Below the pieces are notes generated by a model. That model was not told the DNA's origin. It saw only the letters and a list, made by a program, of their open reading frames with translations, and made no database searches. DNA of 64,000 nt from Myxocyprinus asiaticus (lineage: Eukaryota; Chordata; Actinopteri; Cypriniformes; Catostomidae). Below, piece by piece: positions 13,701 to 25,700 of this stretch. A program made the translations under genes and the position numbers. The stretch is taken from assembly GCF_019703515.2 (NCBI RefSeq), contig NC_059348.1, forward strand, positions 20,603,656 to 20,667,655, written 5' to 3'. How positions within the stretch are numbered: position 1 is the first letter of the stretch; each line of letters opens with the position of its first letter.

Positions 13701-16700
13701 CCTGTTAAAAAATACAGTTTAGAATTTGTTGTGGGTCCTCTGGACCTTTGGACCCCTAGAATCGTTATCACCTTTCACCCCACAAGCTACGGCCCTGTTG
13801 CTGAGTTAGGTCCTTTGCATGCACTACTAATTACATACAAAACTTACAAAGTGCCTTAGTTGCTTGTGTAGTGTCCTGTATAGTGATAGTATTTGTAGTG
13901 TGGATGTTGGGCATATGGCTTTGCAGTGGATCATGTGAAGTTTGAGTTCCTGTGCCCTTTTTGTATCCCCACGCCACCTCTGAGTCTGATTAGCCCAACT
14001 GCACTTTTCACTGCAATATTAAAGACCTCAGCGTGATCCAATTATCAACACTCCACCATCTACCTCTCCAGATTTATGAAAGGATTACATTTAGTCCTTC
14101 ACTCAAGTACTCTCTTAAAATATACATGATATTTACTCATGGTTTTGATTGTTTTCTTTCACCTTGGCTTACGGCTGTGTTTGTTCTTTGGTTCTGTTGC
14201 TTGCAGGGTTACTGCTTCCACAGTAATAACCCCTTTAAAGACTCCATCAATGCCTTTGAGGGGGGTCTGCAGAGGTGCACAGATGGGGATTTGAACAGTG
14301 CTGTATTGCTGCTGGAGGCAGCCATCTTACAAGATCCTCAAGATTCAGAGGTAAAAACCTCCAAAACTAATCTCACACACACTTCCTTACAGTTTCTTGC
14401 CAGCCGATTTATTGAGTATTTGTGCGTTCTTTTCTGCCTTACATTTTAGCTCAGTTCCAAAACCTATAGTGAGCTGCCTACCCAGGTTTCATATGGAAAA
14501 CCTGAAAATATCAGGGAATTTTAAATATGTGATTTGCAGGCCTGGAAAATTAATTGAAATTAATTCAATCTTAAGTATTCATGGAAAAGTCATGGAAATT
14601 TCTATAGAAAAAAAATGTTTTTCTAGGTATGCTCTGCTCTAAATAAAAGTCTAGAAGTTCTAAAAAATATTTAACAAATCCTTATCTAGTAATCATAAAC
14701 AACTTGAAAAATTATGGAAATGTCATGGAAATTCATGGGTCAAAAGGTGTGGGAGGCTTGCTACCTAGCCAGCATTTGAGGCATCATAATTGTACTGCTA
14801 ACGCAAAGGCTGTTCCAAAATACACTTAAGATATCTAAGTTACCTTCTTTTGGGCAAAAATCTAAGACAATTTTGGATGTATCCTTTGTGGAAAAAGTAA
14901 CTGAATTACAAATTGATTACTTTACCCAATATTTATGTGTGCTATTTGTATGCTTATTAGAGTATTGTGTTGTTAACTTAGCAACATGCTAACGTCTCAA
15001 TTGTGAGTTAAACACTGAAACGTATGGCTAAAATTGTTCAATCTAATTACAAATTAACTACCCAATATTTATGTGTGCTATGTATTTGTATGCTTATTAG
15101 AGTATTGTGTTGTTAGCTTAGCAACATGCTAACATCTCAATTGTGAGTTAAACACTGAAAAGTATGACCAAAATTGTCCAATCTAATTACAAATTGACTA
15201 CTTTACCCAATATTTATGTGTGCTATGCATTTGTATGCTTATTAGAGTATTGTGTTGTTAGCTTAGCAACTTGCTAACATCTCAATTGTGAGTTAAACAC
15301 TGAAAAGTATGACCAAAACTGTCCAATCTAATTACAAATTGACTACTTTACCCAATATTTATGTGTGCTATGTATTTGTATGCTTATTAGAGTATTGTGT
15401 TGTTAACTTAGCAACATGCTAACGTCTCAATTGTGAGTTAAACACTGAAACGTATGGCTAAAATTGTTCAATCTAATTACAAATTGACTACCCAATATTT
15501 ATGTGTGCTATGTATTTGTATGCTTATTAGAGTATTGTGTTGTTAACTTAGCAACATGCTAACGTTGCAATTGTCAGTTGAGCACTGAAAAGTATGGATA
15601 AAAATTGGTGAATCTGATTACAAATGGACTATTTTACCCAATATTATTGTGTGTTATGTATTTGAAAGCTTATTACAGCGTTTTGTTAGTAGCAAGATCC
15701 TAACAAAGCTATTGTGAGTTGAGTCTACCATGCAGAGCGCCATTAAAGCAAGGACATAATACTGAAAATGGGGGGCATTGTCCCCTAATGTCTATGCCTG
15801 GCTATTAGTGTGGTTGAGTTGCTGCCTATGTAGAATGTTCAAAATCAGTAATTTATGAGTTCTTGGTTAGGATGCTGCCTTAGAAGACAGCTGAATATGT
15901 AAGCTGTAGACAGCAATGCAGCTCAGGTTATTTAGTATCTTATGTTTCCTCACCTCCTTATGATAGATAAGGAAACAGATTATATGTGACCAGCTTACTG
16001 CTTTAACCGCTCAAAGCCAGTAAATGTGATAGCCAGTGCAATCCATTTTCTTCCTGCCTTCCTTTTTTATATCTCATTATTGTCCAGTCAGCACTGTCAA
16101 ACATTTGATGAAATTTCCCATGTTTTATGAGCCGAGGCGGTGGCAGACAGTGGTGTAAACCTCTGGGATGGCTTATGAATATGATCCTGTTTAACTCCAA
16201 TAAAAACCATAGTAGAGTCCACTGTCAGCATCCCCTGAGTGGCACGCCATGAATCGCACTGGCCAAGCACATAAAGCGAGGGAACAACATGTTTAAAAAA
16301 AACTGGCAACCTCAGTAATTGAACATTGTTCTTATGGGGACCTTTGAGCTATATATGTTCAGCCTTTTTATTTCTGCTTTGCTCTAATAACTCTATGATG
16401 TTTTTTTTTTAAATTTTAGTATTTTTTTCCCCCTCTTCAAAGGCTTGGCAGGTTTTGGGGACCACACAAGCAGAGAATGAGAATGAGCAGGCAGCCATTG
16501 TTTGTCTTCAGAGGTGAGTAGACATGCATGAGGGTATTGTGATTAATGCTCGAGTCTGATGTTTGCCAGAGGAGCATTAATGCTCTGTTCTCAGAGCGTG
16601 AATGATGTTGCAAATACAGTGTTTTAATGCCCTTTCGTGGGGGATTACATGTCTTACAGACACTCAGAACAAATCTAAAGCAACAAGGGCAGCGTTTTCC

Positions 16701-19700
16701 AATCATTGTAACATCTGCTGGGTGAAAGACTGTTCATATAGTCACATTGCTGTTTAACACAGAAGGGTCAATAAAAATGGATTAAAAACATACTTTCTAT
16801 TTTAGAAATATTATATCCAGTATGGTTTATGCTATATCCAGGCACAGTGGCAAACTTTCCAATCAGAACAGTTGATAAAGTATTCAGCCCCAACCTTTTT
16901 TCTCTCAGTGTTTTTTTAGAGATTTTTTTTCTCAGAGAACCCAAGATTTTGACTAATTAAAGTTACTTTTTTTTTGTGAATCGCTCAACTCTGTCACACT
17001 ACAGCTCAAAAAGAAATGACTTTATAAACAATAAAAGCTTATGTGTTTTGAAAAAACGTTCCTGTCCCAGCTTAATTTGCTGAGAAACAAAGTAAGCCAT
17101 TTGAACGACGATTTCCCCGAAAAAAATCTAAGCACTGTGTGGCGCTATCAAAACAATCCTTTGTTTGCTTGAGGATCCCAACCAGCTAGACACCAGGGGG
17201 CTGTACCGTGAAGCCGGTTTAGGTGGCTAGCCAAATACATTTTTAAGTTCGCATCAACCCTGTGTTTTAGGTACCATGAAAGTGGGTCTGCCTTTAGCAT
17301 TGTTCATCACCATAGTAACTTACGCTCCACGACTAACTTGCTCTGTGGCAGGTTTTGTTCTGGGTAGCAGATTGCTAAAAGATATTGAACTAATCAGCTG
17401 TGAGTGAAGTGACATCTCTGTCGCAATGAAGTCACACCCCCATCTCTCTTAAAGCACACTTTACAGAAAAGAAAATTGTAGAAATAAGAATAACGTGACA
17501 CCAATAGTGATTGATTTTAAAATATTAAAGCCTTATCACGCCAAAAGTTGGCTACAGAAAGGAGTGAATGCCTTCCAAACCCCTTCTTTCATGGACTAGA
17601 GATGAACATACTGTATTTCACTTGAAGTTTAATATTAGCAGTACACAAAATGCATCTGAAAAAAATAACAAATACGTCTTGTTGTTGCATATGCATACCA
17701 GTTATTACATACAGTATTCTCACTGCTGACTTTTTAATTATTCAAATGTAGCCTATATTAATTTGTATTAGTATTAAGTGATATTAAACTTTAAATTGAA
17801 ATTAATATAAAAGCTTTTATATTTTAAAATAAGATTTTAAGCTTTTAAAATTAATAAGCCTTTCACTCACACATTGATATATCAGCTGTTTATATTTTTA
17901 TCACATTCTGAACTTGTTTCCAGAGTGTGTTCCAGTGGTGTTTCTTCTTGCTGTGTGAATGTCTTTAATTTTTTCATAATCGTACAGTGACCCTTCGTAC
18001 TGTGTAAATCGGTTTTATAACAATCGCTTCTTGTGCTGTTTAAATGTACTGTATTTAAATTATTCATATTTTCATAATGATTGACCTTCAGCAGAGAGGT
18101 AAATCCCACTAACTCTCTTGTCTCTCTCTCCAAGTTTCAAATGATTGGCTGTTCGCTGCAAACGTCACTCATTCATGTGTGTAAACTTATCTTAAACTCT
18201 AAATCAAAGCCTGAGTTGACAGAGAAAGTTGATGAGCAGCATCATGGAACAAATTAAGCCTGATTGGATTGGTTTGGTTTTGTCAACTCGAAACAAATCC
18301 TGTAACCCTGAGTTTGTTCAGCTAGCTTCATGGTACATGTCCCAGCAAGCATAAACGTTTGGATGTTTATAGATGTTTAAATGCACAGTTTTAAACGAGT
18401 TTAGGGCTGTGCCAATTCTATCAAATATCAATATATCGCAATACTTTTCCTCACAGTATTGTATCAATACTTTAGATCCCTGTATTGATATTTTTATTCA
18501 ACTATTTGTGTATTCACATCATGTCCAACAGTTCAATAAAGAAGAATCAGATTGTTTCCTCCATGACACACTTTAGCTTTAAAGAATAAAAAGTAAAAAA
18601 AAAAAACTTTATTAATAAATATTCTTTAGTAGTTGGTTGAACTTTGAATCTTTCGCAGCAGACTGATCTCACAGTGAAATCTTAAACAGTAGGTTGATTT
18701 TTCTTCAGTTAAAATCATATGTGCTTACCGAAATTCATAACACTGCCCCCAGTGGCCAAAGCAGTAGAGAGGGGTGACAAAAGCTGGATTTTTTTCAGCT
18801 GTCCAGGACAATGATTATGCGAACGCAATTACTGTCTTGTTTTAACGCGCAATCCGGGTCTTCAGCGCTGATGAAGTAATGCACTTTCGGTCACGCCTTG
18901 AGTCTAATGGGAGATGCCGTCATAATGTGTCTGATCCTAGGGTACTGAAAATCTCTCATGTTGTTTACAGCTAGAGTTCTAAGTCTTTTTGGATAAGTCT
19001 ATAAATTCTGCACAATGTGTTGGAGCATTATTAGCCATTCCACCTTGGAAAGTGCTCATGCTGTACCAGGTTAATCGGAGGGTGGCAGTGGACAGCAATT
19101 CTGAGGTCTTTTCACAGTTGTTTAAAGAGGTTAAGGTCACTCCAGTGTTACTCTGCCTGTGTGCTTTGGGTTGTTGTGCTGCTATCTCCTTAGTTAACAC
19201 TTTCTGGCAGAGGACATTAAGTTTTTATCCAAAATGTCCATGTATAGTGCAGCATTCATCATCCTTTCAGTCTTGATCAGATTGTTAGTTTCTGGTGAGA
19301 AAAGCACCCCATAACATGATACTAGCACCAGCTAATTTCGCTGTAGAGATGGTGTTAGCTGGTTTATGTGCAGTGCAATCTTTACATCTCACATATTGCT
19401 TAGTTTTTGAGCCAAAAATGTCCATTTTATCCTCATAAGACCACTAGTTATTCTGCCATTGTTTTTGTAGCATTTTTAAAGGGTCATGAAACTCTAAATT
19501 ACATTTTCTGAGATGTTACCAGATATGTATGTGTTACACATGATAGAAGACAAAGTAAGCATCCATTAATTTTAAGAGAAAGTGGTTAATTTAGGGATTT
19601 TGTGCACTATTGTCATCTTCCAGATTTAAAATCAACATCGAGTCAACGTCACATGAAGTGACATTTTCTTGTACAATAGTGCATCGCAGCATCATTAGTG

Positions 19701-22700
19701 TCTCATAATTATTAATGAGACTGCGTGGCCTTATCCTGTGAGAATGCGCTGTCTCGTGATGTTTATTAAACCACATGACCAGTGCTGCCTTCAAGCTCTC
19801 AAGGACCTCAGTTGAGAGAGTTGATACTAGTGCTGGATAGGACAAGAGTCCTCCCCGCGCTGCTGACAGAGGGACAGGGCAGGCTTTCTATCAATGGCAA
19901 AACGTTTTAAATGTTCAAGCGGCACACATTTATTAACGTGAGTGTTTCAAGATATGCAGTGAGGTGGACTGTCGCTGACTGGGGCTCGTTTGAGACGCGG
20001 TTTACATTGACTATCATCCATCCATCCATCCATCCATCCACACCCAAGTGTGTTAACTGATCTAAGCACTTATATTTGTGAATCAACATTGTGAATCAAC
20101 AAGTTTAAAAGACATTCACATATTTTCAATTCAGAGTAAATGGCTTGGCATTTAGTTGCGCATTAAATTACAGATATAAAATGACTAGTTTGATTCTGTG
20201 TAATGTATTGTGAGCTTACAAAACAGTGTATCCTTTATTTGTGCATTCTGTTTCGAGCAGTTGTGAGAATCTTTGATGCTGTTAACTGCATAAGTGAAAT
20301 AATGCTGAGTGACTGGATCAGACAGTTATTGTGTTCCCTCCTCGTTCTCCCCATACTCCTCTGCTGATCATGCCCACTTGGGCTGGCATCTTTTGAAAAT
20401 GTGGTGAAAACTCAACTGTGCTGAAACAGGGGGTTTTGTGACCCTTTGAAGTGATGTTTTGTTAAATAACTAAGGGCAAGCTCTTCTTTTATATAATATA
20501 ATATAATATATTTTGAATGTAGAATCTGAGATAACAAATTGTGAAAAAAATATTGGATGCTGAACACTTTTTCAAAGCACTGTATTTGCTAACATACAAC
20601 ACTCGCAGGCTCATTAACAAAACTTTCTTTCTCTGTCTTCATTAAGTGTCACTCATTCATTAATTATCTTAGTCTCGTTGTCTTTCACCTTTCTTGCTCA
20701 CTTTGTTTTGCCACGTTGTGTCTGTCTGTCCTTGTTCAAATAGATGTTTGGAGCTGCACCCAAATAACCTGAAGGCTCTGATGGCTCTGGCAGTGAGCCT
20801 GACCAACACAGGACAACAGCCTGAAGCCTGTGAGGCTCTCCACCGCTGGATCAGATACAACCCCAGATACAGACATCTGCTGCAGGACCGCAGCCCTCTG
20901 GATGGCTCACCGCTGCCCCGCCGCAGAGGCTCCTCCATCTCCTATATCTCCACTCTCGGATGGTACGATCAAATTTGCTAATGTGAATAAATGTCCACAT
21001 CCTGCATATATAATGCCACAAATTAAACATGGTGTCTATGTGGTTTTAATTAATAAGGTAGTTTCCGGTAATTGAAAGGTTGCAGTTTTAAACTCTCTTG
21101 AGCCAAACACTTTGGGGCTTACACACTAAACAAAATTCTGACAGAACATTTGACGGATAGAAATGCGTAAGATGCATTTTAAGTATGTAAAATTGCCCAG
21201 TCAGCTTGAAATCAAGCGGGAATACAGCGAATGGGATTTCTGAAAGAACAACTTTATGGAAGTATATTAATGATAAATGTTTTGAAACAAAAAAGCATGC
21301 TGAATTCCAGTTGAAAAATAAACACATTTCATTCATGAAAATTTCATAAATATATGAAAACATTGGGAGTATTTTATTAGTATTTAGAGTTTCCCGAAAA
21401 CTTTCCGCTGGAATCACAAACACTTTATTTTCCCCAGATTTGTTAGTAAACGTGTTAATGAATTTCAAATGTTCGTAAATGGAGCACGTGTGCACGTGTC
21501 ATGATCCACCGGATTCCCTCTCTCACTCCACACTCCGCTCTCTTTCCCTCACTGCCGACACAGCGCTCACTCTGTCCTGAGTTTTGATCATATGCACCTG
21601 CAAATCATTCGTGAATAATCAAGGACTGCATTTATACCCAGTTTTCACACACACACTTTGTCTGTTCTCTTTGATGTTTGCTCAGAAACTATGGAATTCC
21701 TCATATTAACTTACCTGTTAGTAATTACCTGGTGTTATATTCTGTGGATATTTACCTCATTGTTTTTCTCCTCATCTGGGTTTGTTTGTTGGTTCCTCCT
21801 CTGGTTATCGTCCAGTGTTGTGACTCTCCTGCTTCTTCAAAATTACCTGCAAGGATCAAAGGACTGTTGTGTGTTATCTATAAGTCTGTACATTGCATTA
21901 TTTCCCTGTCTGGTAATTACTTACCCGCTGTTTGCAACACTACTCTATCTGGATTTACTCACCTGTTGTTTACATCGCTTTTTCATTCACCTGTTCAATA
22001 AAACCCCGCTGTTGTTCCATATCCCTGCCTCTGTGAGTTTCTCTGTGACAGAAGAACAGACCAACAAAAAGGCTTCCAATATTCCTCCAACACCGACAAG
22101 CACAATCATTAGGATCATGGAGGTGACTGGTTTATTTCTGGAGCTGTTCAGACAAGATCTTTCTCTTCTGGAATATACAACAAAGTTTTGTCAACTCGCT
22201 ACCCCAACCACAATATCTGGCTCCTACCTCAGATCCATTTATGGAATGGGACTGAACTTCCACCGACATACAGCTCTTCCAGAGGTGGAGAACCTTTCTT
22301 TTATGGAATATGTCCGAGCCACCCTGGCCATCCATTACCCCACGGAGGTCACATTCTCCCCTTACACTGTGGGTTATGGCGGAACACCGTCCCAGAGCCA
22401 ACACCTGTAGCCTCGACCGTCCCAGAGCCAACACCTGTGGCCTCGACCGTTCCCGCAACAGCGCTCCCAGCTGTCCGGAAGAGGAGGAGAAGAAAAAGGA
22501 CTCCTGCTCCCCAGTCGATGCTAGCACTTACATCCATGGAGGTCAGTTCCCAGTCACTACCAGCTCTCTCCAAGCCTTCCATGGCTCCTTGCTCCGAGCC
22601 TGCCATGGCTTCGCCCCCTCGAGCCTTCCACGGCTCCACCTTCCGTGGCTCCGCCCCTTGAGCCTCCCATGGTTCCGCCCCTCGGGCATCTCCAGGCTCC

Positions 22701-25700
22701 GCCTTGGCTCCACCCGTCGAACCTCTCCTGGCTCCACTTGCCTTTGTCGAGCCCTCTATGGCTCCGCCCTCAGAGTCTCCTACGGCTCAGCCCGCTTCAC
22801 CACGATCTCCACCTCCTGAATCTCCAAAACCTACTCCAGTTGCTCCGTCTGCCTTCATCAAGCCTCCCTCTGCTCCGCCCTCAACACCAGAAACTCCACC
22901 TCCTACAACTCAGCCTGCTCCTACTCCTGTTGCTCCACTTCTGGATCCACCTATGGCCCTTCCTCCTCTGCTGGTTCCGTCCATCATGATGGCCCTTCCT
23001 CCTCCACTGGTTCTGTCCAGCACGATGGCCCTTCCTCCTCCGCTGGTTCCATCCAGCACAATGGCCCTTTCTCCTCCACTGGCTCCACCCAGGACATCCT
23101 CCTCCTGATCAGCTGTTTCCCCCCATGTCACTGGCTCGACCATCGCCCCCTGTGACATCTCGGGCAAGAGGAACTTCTGACCCTCCAACTCCTCCCAGGC
23201 CTCCGGACCCTGTCCCTGCCCTGTGGCCGCCTCCCAGGCCTCCTGACCCAGTCCCTGCGCTATGGCTGTCTCCCAAGCCTCCTGTCCCTGCTCTATTTTC
23301 ATCTCCCAAGCCTCCTGTCCCTGCTCTATGGCTGTCTCCCAAGCCTCCTGTCCCAGTCCCTGCCCAGTGGTCACCTCCCTGGCCTACTGATCATCTGCAG
23401 ACTCCTCCCTGGCCACCGGATTGTCCGCCAAGTCCTCCTTTGCCTCAATCACCTCCTGGATCCTTCCCTGTCATCTGTTTCTTACTGCCCTCCTCATCCA
23501 TTTTTGGGCACCAGGAGTCACCCTTTTTTGGGAGGGGGGGTTCTGTCACGGATCCACCGGACTCCCTCTATCACTCCACACTCAGCTCTCTTTCCCTCAC
23601 TGCCGACACAGCACTCACTCTCCCAAGTTTTGATCACACATACCTGCACATACTGTATTAGTGAATAATCAAGAACTGCATTTATACCTAGTTTTCACAC
23701 ACACACTTTGTCTGTTCTCGTTGATGTTTGCTCAAACTACGGACTTCCTAGTATTGACTAACTTACCTGTTAGTACTTACCTGGTGTTATATTCTGTGGA
23801 TATTTACCTCATTGTTGTTCTCCGCATCTGGGTTTGTGTGTTGGTTCCTCTTCCGGTTATCGTCCAGTGTTGTGACTCTCCTGCTTCCTCAAAGTTACCT
23901 GCAAGGATCAAAGGACTGTTGTGAGTTATCTATTAATCTGTACATTGCATTGTTTCCCTGTCTGGAAATTACTTACCTGCTGTTTGCAACACTATCTGGA
24001 TTTACTCACCTGTTGTTTACATCGCTTTTTCATTCACCTGTTCAGTAAAACCCCGCTGTTGAGTCCATATCCCTGCCTCCGTGAGTTTCTCCGTGACAGC
24101 ATGTTCATTCACAATTTTCATAATCCACGCCTATGAAGGCTTCAGACTCGTTAGTACATGAGAATAGGAAGCTTTTAACATCTATTCGAACAGTAGTATA
24201 TATCATTAGGGCTGAATGATTAACCTAAATAAATTCGAAATTGCGATATGACCCAGTGCGATTATCAAACCTGCCATTTAAATAAATATTCTCAACGCGC
24301 TGTCTGCTGTGTTACGCCTGTGTGCAAGGTTGATTTGTCTTTAATGTGTAGGGCTTTCTTAAATACATGTAAACGGGATCAGTGTATTACACTTGTGGGT
24401 TCAGAGTGGCTCTGAGCTGCATACACACAGATTCTATCTATCTGGTGCCCCCAGTGACTGATGTGCTCTGTGTTCTGTACGGTGTGCTAACGTGTGCTGG
24501 GCATAGGGTTGCCAACCGTCGTTCTGTATTAAAGGGATCAAAATTGCGTTCTATATGAAATCCATATGGGACACCGTTTGTCCCATATTTTAGCGTCTCA
24601 CACCCAAACTTCTGAGTGTTTCACAAATTGAGAGAAATGGACCTGAAACACACACCTTTAGCATGAGTTGTGTGAGATCAGCTGTTGATATGTTATACGG
24701 ACACTACACTTGACAGATGCCACCAGAAGAAAGATCAGTGAGAATCAGTGCATGTTTTCGTGTTTTCTGTCAGAAGTAGGAGAATTTGCCAAAAATTTTG
24801 CATTCAGTTGTTTCTCAACATTATTATTCCAATACACTGCATTTGTCAGTGCACGTTCTATAAGAGATACTCCGCTCGATGATGGTAAGAAAAACTGCAG
24901 CACTTTTAGTACTAAAGTAGCCTACAGTACAGGTTTAGATAAAATGCTTAATGTGATTTTCTTACATTTCCCTTGTGATAAACACTGTACTACCAAAACA
25001 ACGAGAGTGTAATCCAAGGAGAAATACACTATTTTCATGTGAAGCATTTTCTCTCCCATAAAAATACATTATAGTAATGCATCGTTGCTTAAAACAGACT
25101 TGTACAAAGGCCTTTTTTTTTTTTTTTTTTTTACTAATTATGTTATCTATAATATTATTTTTAACACTTAACACACTTTTAATACACGGTTTGTTGAGCT
25201 TTAAAAAACGGAAAAGGCTTAAGCTTAATTACAGCGAAGAAAACGGTTGACAGAAAAATATTTTTCTTTCTGCATTGATAGCAGCTTCATTCTTTTAGCA
25301 TAAAGAAGTGTTTTATTAAAAGTGAGCATTTATAGAAATTTGGTCGTTTATTTTATGCATAGGCTAAGGGACTGTTCACATCAAACGCGTTTTTGCGTCC
25401 GTCTGCACTGTTTTTCAGCTGATTTCCTGTGTAAACAAGCTCTAAATAGAGCTCTTTAACCATTGCGCAGCATCTCGTGCATGAACCCCGCTAAAAAAGT
25501 CCTGTATTTGGACCTGGAATGTCCCGTATTTGGCTGGTAGAAAGTTGGCAACGCTAGCTGGGTGCATTAATTTCACATATGCATAATTTCACATACATAT
25601 ATTTTTGGCCGCTACAGTGTACAATACACATTTAAAATATCCCCATGACAGTGGTTTTTTGTTGACAACAAGGCAGATGAAAGCATTTCTTCTTCTTTGG

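Larger units (their letters stand above)
21497..24098 (+). mobile_element. non-autonomous LTR retrotransposon, 2.6 kb
   Basis: Two direct LTRs of about 555 bp (21497-22050 and 23544-24098) begin TGTCA and end TGACA. The flanking 5-mers GCACG and GCATG are a target duplication with one change. A purine tract GGGAGGGGGGG stands just before the 3' LTR. The interior (22051-23543) has a gag-like segment and a proline-rich frame but no protease, reverse transcriptase or integrase. Lies within the 8.2-kb intron of pex5l. Confidence 0.88.

Noticed and set aside
14895..15720. A CRISPR-like repeat array
   Set aside because: Units are contiguous 140-146 bp tandem repeats without spacers, in a vertebrate intron.
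22349..23374. Minus-strand Gly/Glu-rich frames in the LTR element
   Set aside because: They are complements of the proline-rich + strand repeats and have no independent support.
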